Program-made: the position numbers and the translations under genes
In this document: positions 7,616-17,912 of the stretch, piece after piece
Numbering within the stretch: position 1 is the stretch's first letter
How the letters are laid out: the number at the start of each line of letters is the position of its first letter
The notes under the pieces: generated by a model
What the model saw: the letters and a program-made list of their open reading frames with translations, nothing else
Databases searched by the model: none
Told to the model about the DNA's origin: nothing
Origin: Clostridia bacterium
GTDB lineage: Bacteria > Bacillota > TC1 > UBA5767
Assembly (NCBI GenBank): GCA_016887505.1
Contig: CP069393.1
Span: forward strand, 868,001-932,000
Length of the DNA: 64,000 nucleotides
Reading direction: 5' to 3'

Positions 7616-9424
7616 TTACTGCAAATTCAGTATTCGAGGAACGGAAAAAATTCCTCTTTCATACCTGTAATCAAATAGGAGAATATATCTAGTTTCATCC
7701 CAGCCTTCAATAGAAGAAAGTACCTCCTGAAGACCAGCTATCGTTTTCTCATCAACAATTCCCTTTTCGACTGCTAACATTGGGAGTTTCTGCATCATCA
7801 AATAGCATTGTCTCGACACACTCAGCAATCTAGTGTACTTATAAATATCTCTCGAACTCTTGCAGTCTGTTAGCTGCGAAATAAGATCTATATATGACCG
7901 ATTTATGGACAGCTTTTCGATTATTTGTTCTTGCCCCTTTTGTCCGCTCAATAAAAATTCTGGGATAAATTTCTTATCCGAAAGGAATAGATAATCCAAG
8001 AATATAAGTTCTCTAAGAAGTTCCTTGTCTGCGCATAGACCTGTTTCGTCAATCAAGCGGTAAACAGCATAGAATTTTCTATTCAAGCCCTTATAGCGTC
8101 CACCCTCCTGGTTGTGATAGCAGGCATCTAAATCGTAGAAAAACTGCAAGGCACCCCCTGGGTAAATGAATGGCATAATCTGCATAATATTGCGCATGAT
8201 ACTGCTATTGTAAAATCCATCTACTGCATTTTCTGCTTGTTTTAAAAAACATAGCTCTTCGAAATCGAGAACCCCTGTTTTCAATACTTCATATGGGGGT
8301 AAATCTTGGGATACAATCCCATATTCTTCTTTTCTGACATCTAAGGATGAACCAGGTAGGAGTTTCAAAAAACCCAACTGTAACATATGTGGGTGCATGG
8401 CCAGGGCATCTTCAAAAGACTTTTTAAAGGAATAAAAATCTTCAGCCGGTAACCCTGCTATTAGATCAAGATGAATATGCATATTCTCCTGCCTTACCAA
8501 GCGCAATATATTTTTTCTAATCTTTTCTACATCCGTCTTGCGTCCACACAATTTTAGCGTTTCTTGGTTTGTACTCTGCAAGCCAATCTCTAGTTGTACA
8601 AGATTGTCCGGCATATCCATAAGTATATCCATTGTTTCCTCATCAAATAGATCTGCGCTAACCTCAAAATGAAAACATGTTTTTTGAGGCGCTAATGAGC
8701 GAATATATTTTAAGATGGATTTTGTACGCACACCATCTAAATTAAACGTGCGGTCTACAAATTTGATCGTTTGTGGTTCAAATTGTAGCAGTTGAGTAAT
8801 CTCTTCATATACCGTAGACAAATTCTTGTATCTAGTCCTTTTTTCCAAAGAGGAAAGACAATAAGCACAAGAAAAGGGGCAGCCTCTGCTGGACTCATAG
8901 TAGATAAGCTTGTCTCGATTCTCTTCAAGATCTAACTCTGTATAAGGGAAACGCAAGCTATTCATATCTAGATACGGTCTAGGTATGAATTCACAATCTC
9001 GAAGCATTAAACCTGCTAAATTTACCAATGGCTTTCCCTCATATAACCTATCGCAGAACTCCTTAAACGTTTCCTCGCCTTCACCAATAAATATGCCTTC
9101 AACCTCTGGTTGACTCTCGAATATCTGCTTGCATCGTCCAGTAGCCTCCGGTCCTCCTAGAAAGATTCGAATTTCAGGCATTATTTTTCTTATTTCTGTA
9201 ATAAAACGCAAGGTGCGTTCAGAGTTCCATATATATACTGAGAACAACAATATATCCGGCTTTTTGTTTGCAACTTCTGCTAAACAAGACATAAACGACA
9301 TATTGATAGTCATTTCCAGCTGTTGTACCTTGTACTTTGCTGGGACGTTGGCACTTAGGGAATACAGGGCTAAGGAACTATGTACATATTTTGCATTAAA
9401 TGTTGTTAGAAGTATTTTCATCAT
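7616..9424 (-). CDS. B12-binding domain radical SAM protein (DUF4080-type)
   Basis: 602 residues. The N-terminal part (1-150) is a cobalamin-binding-like Rossmann fold with the GGPE motif at 90-93. The radical SAM core has the cluster cysteines C182, C186 and C189 in GCPFSCAYC. The C-terminal region resembles the DUF4080 domain usual in this subfamily. The substrate is unknown: members include methyltransferases and ring-forming enzymes, and no biosynthetic neighbours are present. Its ATG overlaps the dgt stop (ATGA) with no clear ribosome site, so translation is probably coupled to dgt. An adjacent second ATG at 9421 is an alternative start. Confidence 0.88.
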   Translation of the reverse strand: MMKILLTTFNAKYVHSSLALYSLSANVPAKYKVQQLEMTINMSFMSCLAEVANKKPDILLFSVYIWNSERTLRFITEIRKIMPEIRIFLGGPEATGRCKQIFESQPEVEGIFIGEGEETFKEFCDRLYEGKPLVNLAGLMLRDCEFIPRPYLDMNSLRFPYTELDLEENRDKLIYYESSRGCPFSCAYCLSSLEKRTRYKNLSTVYEEITQLLQFEPQTIKFVDRTFNLDGVRTKSILKYIRSLAPQKTCFHFEVSADLFDEETMDILMDMPDNLVQLEIGLQSTNQETLKLCGRKTDVEKIRKNILRLVRQENMHIHLDLIAGLPAEDFYSFKKSFEDALAMHPHMLQLGFLKLLPGSSLDVRKEEYGIVSQDLPPYEVLKTGVLDFEELCFLKQAENAVDGFYNSSIMRNIMQIMPFIYPGGALQFFYDLDACYHNQEGGRYKGLNRKFYAVYRLIDETGLCADKELLRELIFLDYLFLSDKKFIPEFLLSGQKGQEQIIEKLSINRSYIDLISQLTDCKSSRDIYKYTRLLSVSRQCYLMMQKLPMLAVEKGIVDEKTIAGLQEVLSSIEGWDETRYILLFDYRYERGIFSVPRILNLQ

Positions 9425-10425
9425 GATTTTTTTAGGGGATAGCCGGTCGGTATAAAAAGAGACACATAAATCTGTGTGGCATAGGAATCCGTCATGCCTG
9501 AGATATAGTCTGCTACCTTTCGACTAATTGCATCGTCAACCTGCAAATATTCCTTGGGCAATTCATGGGGATTATTCATATAATATTCGAATAATTCTGT
9601 CAATAACCTCCGTACCTTTTTATCCTCGGTCTTTGCAGATGAACCGACATATACATGACTGAAGAGGTAATCACGCAGTTCACTCATAGCTCCACCAACT
9701 GTTTCACCCATCTGTATTTTATCTAAACCTTCACTCGTATTAATCATATCGCGCACCATCACATCTATTCTTTCACTATGTGAATTGCCCAATATTCTTA
9801 AACACTCCTTCGGAATATCTTTGGTTGAGATGATGTTTGCTCTTAATGCATCGTCTATATCATGGTTAACATAAGCAATCCGGTCAGCGATCTTTACAAT
9901 TTGACCTTCCAACGTAATGGGAATCCCTGGACCCGTGTGGTTAAGGATGCCGTCCTTCACTTCCTGGGTGAGATTCAGCCCTTTTCGGTTATTCTCAAGG
10001 ACCTCGACTATTCTTAAACTTTGCTCATTGTGTTTGAAACCTTGGGGTAGCAGTTCAGACAGCATTGACTCTCCGGCATGGCCAAATGGTGTATGCCCTA
10101 AATCATGTCCCAAAGCAATTGCTTCCACCAGGTCTTCATTTAAGCGAAGGCCTCGGGCAATCGTTCTAGATATCTGGGAGACTTCCAAGGTGTGGGTTAA
10201 CCTAGTGCGAAAATGGTCTCCACCAGGTGAAATGAAAACCTGCGTCTTGTGTTTCAATCTCCGGAACGATTTAGCATGTACAATACGGTCCCTGTCCCTC
10301 TGGAAGGCTGTACGAATATCACAAGGTTCCTCTGCTCGATCTCTGCCCTTGCTCCGTTTGCTAAGGCAGGCTTTTTCACTCAATATTTGTTGTTCAATTT
10401 CTTCCCAACGTTCTCTATATAGCAT
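9421..10425 (-). CDS. dgt: Deoxyguanosinetriphosphate triphosphohydrolase-like protein (HD domain)
   Basis: 334 residues from the chosen ATG. It hydrolyses dNTPs to deoxynucleosides and triphosphate and so limits nucleotide pools. HD metal ligands are visible: H78 in RLTHTLEV and H107-D108 in LGHDLGHTPFGH, plus a later ADRIAY aspartate. The ATG at 10425 follows AAAGGAG at 6 bases and matches family N-termini. A longer frame opening at 10455 would start inside the terminator of ppdK and is rejected. The glyS-ppdK-dgt order is common in Clostridia. Confidence 0.93.
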   Translation of the reverse strand: MLYRERWEEIEQQILSEKACLSKRSKGRDRAEEPCDIRTAFQRDRDRIVHAKSFRRLKHKTQVFISPGGDHFRTRLTHTLEVSQISRTIARGLRLNEDLVEAIALGHDLGHTPFGHAGESMLSELLPQGFKHNEQSLRIVEVLENNRKGLNLTQEVKDGILNHTGPGIPITLEGQIVKIADRIAYVNHDIDDALRANIISTKDIPKECLRILGNSHSERIDVMVRDMINTSEGLDKIQMGETVGGAMSELRDYLFSHVYVGSSAKTEDKKVRRLLTELFEYYMNNPHELPKEYLQVDDAISRKVADYISGMTDSYATQIYVSLFIPTGYPLKKS

Positions 10426-10454
10426 GGTAGCTCCTTTAATCTGTATTGACCTCA

Positions 10455-10490
10455 AAATAAAAAATGAGGATGGAAAATTCCACCCTCATT
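10455..10490 (-). terminator. Rho-independent terminator after ppdK
   Basis: A hairpin with 13-base arms (AATGAGGGTGGAA/TTCCATCCTCATT on the minus strand, with one G-T and otherwise paired) is followed by a T-rich tail. It lies 30 bases past the ppdK stop and just upstream of dgt. Confidence 0.88.
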
Positions 10491-10520
10491 GTATCACCAT
10501 TATCAGACAAAATCATATGT

Positions 10521-13145
10521 CTATTTGTTGTTTATAACCGCTTGTGCTGCTGCTAATCTTGCAATAGGTACTCTAAACGGTGAGCAAGATACGTAATTTA
10601 GGCCAGCTCTGTAGCAGAAATCAATGGAAGAAGGATCTCCACCATGTTCTCCACAAATACCCAACTTGATATTAGGTCTAGTCTTTTTACCTTTTTCACA
10701 TGCCATTTCAACGAGTTGTCCTACGCCGGTCTGGTCAAGTCTTGCAAAAGGATCAGCTTCAAAAATCTTTTTGTCGTAGTAATCATCTAAGAAATTACCA
10801 GCATCATCCCTTGAGAATCCAAATGTCATTTGAGTCAAATCATTGGTTCCAAAGGAGAAGAATTCAGCTTCTTTCGCAATTTCATCTGCAGTCAATGCAG
10901 CTCTTGGAATCTCAATCATAGTTCCAACCATGTATTTCAAGTCAGAGCCTTTTTCAGCGATGATAGCATCTGCTGTAGCAACTACGATATCTTTTACGTA
11001 TTTCAGTTCCTTAACTTCTCCAACAAGTGGAATCATGATTTCTGGAACAATATCATAACCTTTGCGTGCTTTCACAGCGATGGCAGCTTCAATTATTGCT
11101 CTGGCTTGCATTTCAGCAATTTCAGGATAGGTTACTGCCAGACGACAGCCACGGTGTCCCATCATTGGATTAAATTCATGCAACAAATCAACTTTTGCTT
11201 GTAATTCATCTGCTGTAAGACCCATATCTTTCGCCAATTCAGCAATGGCTTCAGCATCGTGAGGTAAGAATTCATGCAATGGAGGATCCAGTAGACGTAC
11301 CGTCACAGGTCTTCCTTCCATAGCTTCATAGATTCCTTCAAAATCGCCTCTTTGCATCGGAAGTAATTTGGCTAGAGCAACTCTTCTTTCTTTTTCATCA
11401 GATGAAAGAATCATCTTTCTAACACTTGCAATTCGTTCTTCTTCAAAGAACATATGCTCGGTCCGGCATAAGCCAATACCTTCAGCACCAAATCCAACTG
11501 CATTTAAAGCATCTTGAGGTGTATCAGCATTGGTACGTACCTTCATCGTCCGTACTTCATCGGCCCAAGCCATGAAGGTTGCAAAGTTTCCGGAAATCTC
11601 CGGTTCAACCGTCTTGATTGCAGAACCATAAACTTTACCAGTAGAACCATCAAGAGATATGTAGTCACCTTCGTTATATGTCTTACCAGATACTGTAAAT
11701 ACCTTATTTTCTTCGTCTACAGAAATTTCTCCACAGCCGGAAACACAACACGTTCCCATACCACGAGCAACTACTGCTGCGTGGGAAGTCATGCCACCGC
11801 GAACGGTAAGAATACCTTCTGCTGCTGCCATTCCTTCAATATCCTCTGGTGATGTTTCTAAACGAACTAGAATAACTTTTTCGCCAGCTTCTTTTGCATT
11901 TTTAGCATCTTCAGCAGTAAAGTAAACCTTACCGCATGCAGCTCCAGGAGATGCTGCCAAACCAGTAGCAATTACCTCGCCAGCAGCCAAAGCATCTTCA
12001 TCAAACGCTGGGTGCAACAATTGATCCAGTTGTTTAGGTTCAACCTTCATTATTGCTTCTTCTGGTGTCAGCATACCTTCTTTAACCAAATCTACAGCAA
12101 TCTGCAAAGCCGCAGCTGCTGTTCTTTTACCATTTCTAGTCTGCAAGAAGTACAATACACCGTCTTCAATCGTGAACTCCATGTCCTGCATGTCTCTGTA
12201 ATGGTTTTCTAGGTTGCCGGCAATAGTCATAAACTGTTTGTATACTTCTGGCATATCTTCTTCCAAGGTAGAAATCGGTTTAGGGGTACGTATACCAGCC
12301 ACAACGTCCTCACCTTGTGCATTGATTAAGTACTCACCATAAATCATTTTTTCGCCAGTAGCAGGGTTTCTAGTAAAGGCAACGCCTGTTCCAGAAGTAT
12401 CACCCATGTTACCAAATACCATCTGCTGTACATTCACTGCAGTACCCCAGCTTGATGGAATATCATTCATTCTTCTGTACACGATTGCCCTTTGATTATC
12501 CCAAGATCTAAATACAGCAGTAATGGCTTCCATTAGCTGGTCTTTGGGGTCTTGTGGGAAATCTTCGTTCAGGTGTTCTTTATAGATAGCTTTGAATCTC
12601 TCCACTACCTCTTTCATATCTTCAGCCGTTAAATCGGTATCAAACTCAATATTCTTAGCTTCTTTGATGCTATCAAGTACTCTTTCAAAATGAGATTTAG
12701 GAATCTCTTTTACTACATCTGAGAACATCTGAATGAAACGTCTATAGGAATCGTATGCAAAACGAGGATTACCAGTTGCTTTTGCAAAGCCTTCTACAGA
12801 TATATCCGTAAGTCCAAGATTCAAAACAGTATCCATCATACCAGGCATGGAAGCTCTAGCTCCAGACCGTACGGATACCAATAATGGAGCGGATTCATCA
12901 CCGAAAGTCTTACCTGAAATTTTCTCAAGCTGTTTTAAAGACTCTGTGATCTGTCCTTTTATATCTGCATCGATTTTCTTTCCTTTTTCATAGTAATCAG
13001 TGCAAGCTTCTGTCGTTACGGTAAAGCCCTGTGGGATTGGCATACCCATTTTGGTCATCTCTGCCAAATTGGCCCCTTTTCCCCCTAGAAGATTCTTCAT
13101 AGAAGCATCGCCTTCACTAAACATGTACACAAATTTCATTGCCAT
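10521..13145 (-). CDS. ppdK: Pyruvate, phosphate dikinase
   Basis: 874 residues. It interconverts pyruvate, ATP and phosphate with PEP, AMP and pyrophosphate, linking glycolysis and gluconeogenesis in anaerobes. An N-terminal ATP-grasp domain (about 1-340) starts at LLGGKGANLAEM. The swivelling phosphohistidine domain carries GGMTSHAAVVARGMG in the middle. The C-terminal TIM barrel has LDPPLHEFLP and ends near GICGEHGGDPSS with the active-site cysteine. Three close ATGs are possible: the one at 13145 is best spaced (6 bases) behind GGGAGG. The following terminator makes it essentially monocistronic. Confidence 0.97.
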   Translation of the reverse strand: MAMKFVYMFSEGDASMKNLLGGKGANLAEMTKMGMPIPQGFTVTTEACTDYYEKGKKIDADIKGQITESLKQLEKISGKTFGDESAPLLVSVRSGARASMPGMMDTVLNLGLTDISVEGFAKATGNPRFAYDSYRRFIQMFSDVVKEIPKSHFERVLDSIKEAKNIEFDTDLTAEDMKEVVERFKAIYKEHLNEDFPQDPKDQLMEAITAVFRSWDNQRAIVYRRMNDIPSSWGTAVNVQQMVFGNMGDTSGTGVAFTRNPATGEKMIYGEYLINAQGEDVVAGIRTPKPISTLEEDMPEVYKQFMTIAGNLENHYRDMQDMEFTIEDGVLYFLQTRNGKRTAAAALQIAVDLVKEGMLTPEEAIMKVEPKQLDQLLHPAFDEDALAAGEVIATGLAASPGAACGKVYFTAEDAKNAKEAGEKVILVRLETSPEDIEGMAAAEGILTVRGGMTSHAAVVARGMGTCCVSGCGEISVDEENKVFTVSGKTYNEGDYISLDGSTGKVYGSAIKTVEPEISGNFATFMAWADEVRTMKVRTNADTPQDALNAVGFGAEGIGLCRTEHMFFEEERIASVRKMILSSDEKERRVALAKLLPMQRGDFEGIYEAMEGRPVTVRLLDPPLHEFLPHDAEAIAELAKDMGLTADELQAKVDLLHEFNPMMGHRGCRLAVTYPEIAEMQARAIIEAAIAVKARKGYDIVPEIMIPLVGEVKELKYVKDIVVATADAIIAEKGSDLKYMVGTMIEIPRAALTADEIAKEAEFFSFGTNDLTQMTFGFSRDDAGNFLDDYYDKKIFEADPFARLDQTGVGQLVEMACEKGKKTRPNIKLGICGEHGGDPSSIDFCYRAGLNYVSCSPFRVPIARLAAAQAVINNK

Positions 13146-13209
13146 CATTATCCTCCCAATATTTATTTTTCCGGTCAATCCGGCTTATTAACTGTTTAAA
13201 ACCCTTTGA

Positions 13210-13215
13210 AGTATA
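13210..13215 (-). promoter_or_regulatory. Possible extended -10 promoter of ppdK
   Basis: TATACT preceded by TGT on the minus strand forms an extended -10 element 65 bases upstream of ppdK and 41 bases past the glyS stop. No good -35 is seen at 17 bases. A short inverted repeat CCGG-N5-CCGG lies in the leader at about 13169-13181. Confidence 0.4.
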
Positions 13216-13255
13216 ACACAAACCCCACTCTTATTCCATATGTTGTTGTTTCGTG

Positions 13256-15313
13256 TTATTCCTTCTCCACTATTTGGGAAAAATCAGCAATATCCCTAGT
13301 TAAAGAAACAACTTTATCCAGCAAAGCCAGTCTGTTTTCCCTTATGGACTCATCATCAACCATAACCATGGTATTCTCTAGAAAATAATCTATATCATCC
13401 TTCAATTCCGCCACGAACAATAAAGCTTGGTAATAATCTTGAGATTGCTTTTTCTCAATAATATTTGCTTCAATCTTATCTAGGGCACTAGCTAAGCGTT
13501 GTTCTGGCACTTCTTTCATCAAATTGGCAGCAAATTCAATTCCTTTTGATTTTTGGCTAAGGTTATTTGCCCGTTTAATACCCTGCAACAAAATACTGAA
13601 AGCATCTTCGTCTGAAAAACGCTCAATTGCGCGAGCCCGGAGTAAGGTATCGTGAAAACGTAAGGAACGAACACGCGTGACAGCATCTACCTGATCATAG
13701 GAAATTCCTTTATCCTGCAAGTCTTTTTTGACACGTTGTAAAAAGAATTCTTCAACAATTTCTTCATTATCAAAAGAAATACGATCCTTGTAAAGTGACT
13801 TAGCATAATCAATAATCTCACTAAAATCCAAGTCCAATGCATGCTTCAAAACAATCTGCAGTATACCCTGAGCAGCTCTACGCAGTGCATATGGATCTTG
13901 CGATCCTGTTGGGATCAGTCCTACACCCATCACACCTACAATGGAATCAAGTTTGTCAGCCATCGCCACAATCTGTCCAGGTAAACTACTCGGTACAGCA
14001 TCACCTTGGAAACGTGGCATATAATGCTCGCGAATACCTTGAGCGACTATCTTATCGTAACCCGCATGGTTTGCATAATATTCGCCCATAATGCCCTGCA
14101 GTTCGGTAAACTCCTTAACCATATGGCTATTCAAATCATTTTTACACAAGTTTGCACAAATTTGAATTTTTTCGTCCTTAATACCTAGCTTATCTGCAAT
14201 AAATTCAGAAAGTGCTTCTACTCGTTCAACCTTATCTTGGTAACTGCCTAACTTCTCCTGAAATACAATTTTGGAAAGCTTCTTTCCCATATCCTTGAAC
14301 GGAATCTTCAAGTCTTCCTCGTAGAAAAATTTAGCATCTTCCAATCGTGCTACTAGCACTTTCTCATTTCCTCGCGTCACAGTGCCAATATATTTTTCAG
14401 CACCATTTCGAACACCGATGAACAAGGGTTTTAGCTGGTTATTCATATCTACTACTGGAAAATAACGTTGATGCTCCTTCATCGGCGTAATGATGGCCTC
14501 CCTAGGAATACCAAGATAGTCTGGATTGAAGGATCCACAAAATGCCGTTGGGTACTCAACTAGCCACACAACTTCCTCTAAAAGATCTAAATCCTTTTCA
14601 AGGTAGCCTTTGTTCTCTCTTGCTGTTTCTTCTATTTCTTTTAGAATGCGTCTGCGCCTTTTTTCTATATCTACCATAACATAGGCATTCTCGAGTGTTT
14701 CAACATAGTGTTGTGCACTCTTAATCTCTATTTGTCCTGGTGACAGAAAGCGATGACCTCTAGAGTATCTATCTGCTTGTATACCAGCGATGGTAACAGG
14801 GATAACCTCATCGTCTTGTAATGCCACAATCCAACGGATGGGCCGAACAAAAGAGGTCTCTCCTTTTCCCCACAACATATTTTTGGGAAAGCTCAACGCT
14901 TCTACAAACTGCTGCAAAATTCCAGGTAATACTTCCTTCGTTTCTTTTCCAGCTTTCTTGATAGAAGCATAGACATAATCAACTCTATCTAGCTGCTTCA
15001 AAATCAAATGAGAAACTTCCACCCCTTGGCCTCTGGCAAAACCTTGTGCTGCCTTGGTTGGGTTTCCTTCAGCATCAAAAGCAATTTTTTTTGCAGGTCC
15101 CTTTACCATCTTGACTAAATCGTCTTGTTGCTCGGAACACTCTTCTAAATAAAGGGTTAAACGACGTGGGGTTCCCATTATCCGAACCACTTTACAAGGA
15201 ATGCGTTCCTCCATCAACAAGGCCGTTGCCTTTTCCTTCATTTGCTGCGTAATATCCGGCATAAACCTCGCTGGAATTTCCTCGGTACCAATTTCCAATA
15301 CTATTTCACTCAT
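13256..15313 (-). CDS. glyS: Glycyl-tRNA synthetase beta subunit
   Basis: 685 residues, the family length. With GlyQ it forms the alpha2-beta2 bacterial glycyl-tRNA synthetase. The beta subunit binds the tRNA. It starts MSEIVLEIGTEEIPARF, a hallmark of GlyS, and ends with a DALR-like anticodon-binding region (about 560-670). The start is one base past the glyQ stop, so the subunits are co-translated. No T-box leader precedes the pair. Confidence 0.97.
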   Translation of the reverse strand: MSEIVLEIGTEEIPARFMPDITQQMKEKATALLMEERIPCKVVRIMGTPRRLTLYLEECSEQQDDLVKMVKGPAKKIAFDAEGNPTKAAQGFARGQGVEVSHLILKQLDRVDYVYASIKKAGKETKEVLPGILQQFVEALSFPKNMLWGKGETSFVRPIRWIVALQDDEVIPVTIAGIQADRYSRGHRFLSPGQIEIKSAQHYVETLENAYVMVDIEKRRRRILKEIEETARENKGYLEKDLDLLEEVVWLVEYPTAFCGSFNPDYLGIPREAIITPMKEHQRYFPVVDMNNQLKPLFIGVRNGAEKYIGTVTRGNEKVLVARLEDAKFFYEEDLKIPFKDMGKKLSKIVFQEKLGSYQDKVERVEALSEFIADKLGIKDEKIQICANLCKNDLNSHMVKEFTELQGIMGEYYANHAGYDKIVAQGIREHYMPRFQGDAVPSSLPGQIVAMADKLDSIVGVMGVGLIPTGSQDPYALRRAAQGILQIVLKHALDLDFSEIIDYAKSLYKDRISFDNEEIVEEFFLQRVKKDLQDKGISYDQVDAVTRVRSLRFHDTLLRARAIERFSDEDAFSILLQGIKRANNLSQKSKGIEFAANLMKEVPEQRLASALDKIEANIIEKKQSQDYYQALLFVAELKDDIDYFLENTMVMVDDESIRENRLALLDKVVSLTRDIADFSQIVEKE

Positions 15314-15314
15314 G

Positions 15315-16187
15315 CTAATTCTCCTTCATCAATGGGTAACCCAGGGCTTCTCGTTGTTCTACATAGGCCTTTGCGCAACTCTTTGAAAGGTTTCTGATTC
15401 TAGTGATATAGCCAGTCCGTTCGGTCACGCTAATAGCACCTCTAGCATCCAACAAATTGAAGGTATGAGAGCATTTCAAAGCATAATCGTAAGCAGGCAA
15501 GACCAATCCCTCTGGTATGAGTCGCATTGCTTCATTCTCATACTGGTCAAAAAGCGAAAACAGCATATCTATATCTGCATGCTGAAAATTATACGTTGAA
15601 TAATCCACCTCATTTTGATGGAAGATATCCCCATAGGTAACGCCTTCCATCCAAGTAATATCATAGCAGGAGTCTACTTCTTGGATATACATGGCAATCC
15701 TCTCCAAGCCATAGGTTATTTCTACTGGTATAGGTTTGCAGTCAATACCGCCACATTGCTGGAAATAGGTAAACTGCGTAATTTCCATACCATCTAGCCA
15801 TACTTCCCAACCTAGCCCCCATGCACCCATCGTTGGTGATTCCCAGTTATCCTCGACAAAGCGAACATCATGACGAAGTAAGTCAATTCCCAACGCTTCC
15901 AAACTGCCTAGGTACATTTCTTGGATATTATCGGGGGATGGTTTCATTATTACCTGATACTGGTAATAGTGCTGCAACCTATTGGGATTCTCTCCATAGC
16001 GACCATCCGTCGGTCTCCTGCAAGGTTCAACATAAGCCGTATTCCAGGGTTCTGGACCCAAGGCTTTGAGGAATGTTGCCGGATTCATCGTCCCGGCACC
16101 TTTCTCAATGTCATACGGTTGCTGGATGATGCATCCGGCATCTCCCCAATATTTGTTCAAGGTTAGAATCATATCTTGAAAATTCAT
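15315..16187 (-). CDS. glyQ: Glycyl-tRNA synthetase alpha subunit
   Basis: 290 residues. The catalytic class II subunit activates glycine with ATP. The conserved start [17 protein letters not shown] and the [17 protein letters not shown] segment (motif 2 region) are plain. The ATG at 16187 is 7 bases behind AGGAG. A GTG two codons upstream overlaps the ribosome site and is less likely. It lies 68 bases past recO and leads glyQ-glyS. Confidence 0.97.
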   Translation of the reverse strand: MNFQDMILTLNKYWGDAGCIIQQPYDIEKGAGTMNPATFLKALGPEPWNTAYVEPCRRPTDGRYGENPNRLQHYYQYQVIMKPSPDNIQEMYLGSLEALGIDLLRHDVRFVEDNWESPTMGAWGLGWEVWLDGMEITQFTYFQQCGGIDCKPIPVEITYGLERIAMYIQEVDSCYDITWMEGVTYGDIFHQNEVDYSTYNFQHADIDMLFSLFDQYENEAMRLIPEGLVLPAYDYALKCSHTFNLLDARGAISVTERTGYITRIRNLSKSCAKAYVEQREALGYPLMKEN

Positions 16188-16255
16188 ATTCACACTCCTG
16201 TATAAAAAAACTTATTAAGAAATCTTTATCTAGTTTACAACAAAACACGTTTTAC

Positions 16256-17014
16256 TTAAATACGCATCTTCTTTATTTTCTTCAAGAAAGCACTGGATTT
16301 GTGCTCTCTTTCTAAAATTTGTGTCATCATCAACTCGATCAGTGCTTCCAGCTTCATGAGTAACACCTTATCTTGTAGCTGGTTGTTGTCCTCCTTAAGA
16401 TCCAAATATTCCAGTTTTCGATAATACTCTAACAACTGATTGTCTAGCTTAAATCCGTCTTGAATCCCGCAATCACCACAGACCAGACTCCCCTCAGAAG
16501 CCACATAACTATATGAATGTAATTTTTCCACCGGTTTACCACATCTTGCACAACCATCTAGCAATGGTGCATATCCCAATATGCCAAAGCTCTTAATTAA
16601 AAAGGACATGGTTGCAATGTTCGTCTCCGGTTTTCTTTTATCCATATAGTTTAAGGTAAGCAAAAATTGATAGCAAAGTTCCACATAAGGGTCTTGTGGA
16701 TGAAGAACTTGGATTAGATATTCAGCAAGGTAGCTACATTCAATAATCTTGTCAAAATCACTTCGAATATTTGCAAAGCTCTCTATGAGAACACCTTGGT
16801 TTAAATAATCCATATTCTTGCCTTCACTCAAGTCCAAATCACTATATGTAAAAGGCTGAACCAAGGCACGGTTCTTACTCTTCATCTTGCGTACACCTCG
16901 AGCATAGAAATCAACCCTACCACGCTCTTTGGTAAAGGCAACCATAATTTTATCGGATTCTCCAAAGTTTCTTCCTTGTAATATGATTGCCTTGGTCGTA
17001 TAGTGTTTTCTCAT
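16256..17014 (-). CDS. recO: DNA repair protein RecO
   Basis: 252 residues. It loads RecA with RecR on SSB-coated single strands during recombinational repair. An N-terminal OB fold (about 1-80, with the YTTKAIILQGRNFGESD start) is followed by a helical domain with a zinc-finger-like CxxC pair (CARCGKPVEK and CGDCG, about 150-180). The era-recO-glyQS order is widely conserved. It starts 2 bases past the era stop. Confidence 0.93.
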   Translation of the reverse strand: MRKHYTTKAIILQGRNFGESDKIMVAFTKERGRVDFYARGVRKMKSKNRALVQPFTYSDLDLSEGKNMDYLNQGVLIESFANIRSDFDKIIECSYLAEYLIQVLHPQDPYVELCYQFLLTLNYMDKRKPETNIATMSFLIKSFGILGYAPLLDGCARCGKPVEKLHSYSYVASEGSLVCGDCGIQDGFKLDNQLLEYYRKLEYLDLKEDNNQLQDKVLLMKLEALIELMMTQILEREHKSSAFLKKIKKMRI

Positions 17015-17016
17015 GG

Positions 17017-17910
17017 CTAGTCCCTAGTAAATCCGAAATTTTTGATATCCATTTCACTTCTTCGCCACTGTTCCTTCACTTTTACCCATAGTTCTAAATA
17101 AATTTTACTTCCCAGAAGCACTTGGATATCTTGTCTAGCCAAGCGACCAATTTCCTTCAAATTCGCTCCATTTTTACCAATAATAATCCCTTTTTGAGAT
17201 TTACGCTCAACAAAAATCGTCGCAGCTACATAAATCATCTGTTCAGAACGTTCTTTTATTAAATCAGTCTGTACTGCCACGGAGTGCGGTACTTCTTCAC
17301 GCGTAGCCATCAAAACCTTTTCTCTGATCATTTCAGCCACAATCAGCCGTTCTGGTTGGTCCGTCACCATTTCTTCAGGATAATATTTTGGGCCTTCCGG
17401 TAATATATTTTCAATTTCCTCTAACAGCCCTACTACATTGTCTCCATTTTTAGCCGACAATGGGACCACACCCGTGAATTCCATCTTTTGACTATACAGG
17501 GCTATGATTGGTAATAAGGCTTCTCTCGTAACCAAGTCTGTCTTATTGATTGCAAGCAATGTCTTGGTGCCAGATTTCTTAAGTTGGGCCATGATGAATT
17601 CTTCTCCAGCACCCAGTTTCATGGTAGCATCTATGACATATACGACCACATCTACCCCCTGCAGGGTATTTAGTGCAGTATCAACCATGTACTCGCCCAG
17701 TTTATTCTTGGGTTTGTGGATACCTGGTGTATCTAGAAAAATAGCTTGCATACTAGACGTAGTATGCACTCCGGTTATCCTATTCCTTGTCGTATGTGGC
17801 TTTTCACTCATAATAGCGATTTTCTGCTTTAATATTTGATTCATCAAAGTTGATTTGCCGACGTTGGGTCTGCCAACGATGGCAACAAAACCAGATTTAA
17901 AATTTCCCAA
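17017..17910 (-). CDS. era: GTPase Era
   Basis: 297 residues. A GTPase that binds the 3' end of 16S rRNA in 30S maturation. G1 is GRPNVGKST (about 13-21), G3 is DTPGIHKPKN and G4 is NKTD. The C-terminal KH domain carries GIIIGKNGANLKEIG. It sits in the ybeY-dgkA-cdd-era-recO operon with 2-base spacings on both sides, next to ybeY, another 16S maturation factor. Confidence 0.97.
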   Translation of the reverse strand: MGNFKSGFVAIVGRPNVGKSTLMNQILKQKIAIMSEKPHTTRNRITGVHTTSSMQAIFLDTPGIHKPKNKLGEYMVDTALNTLQGVDVVVYVIDATMKLGAGEEFIMAQLKKSGTKTLLAINKTDLVTREALLPIIALYSQKMEFTGVVPLSAKNGDNVVGLLEEIENILPEGPKYYPEEMVTDQPERLIVAEMIREKVLMATREEVPHSVAVQTDLIKERSEQMIYVAATIFVERKSQKGIIIGKNGANLKEIGRLARQDIQVLLGSKIYLELWVKVKEQWRRSEMDIKNFGFTRD

Positions 17911-17912
17911 AT

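Noticed and set aside
16188-16255. T-box leader for glyQS
   Set aside because: The gap is only 68 bases and contains no AGGGTGG-like T-box sequence. The same is true upstream of trpS.
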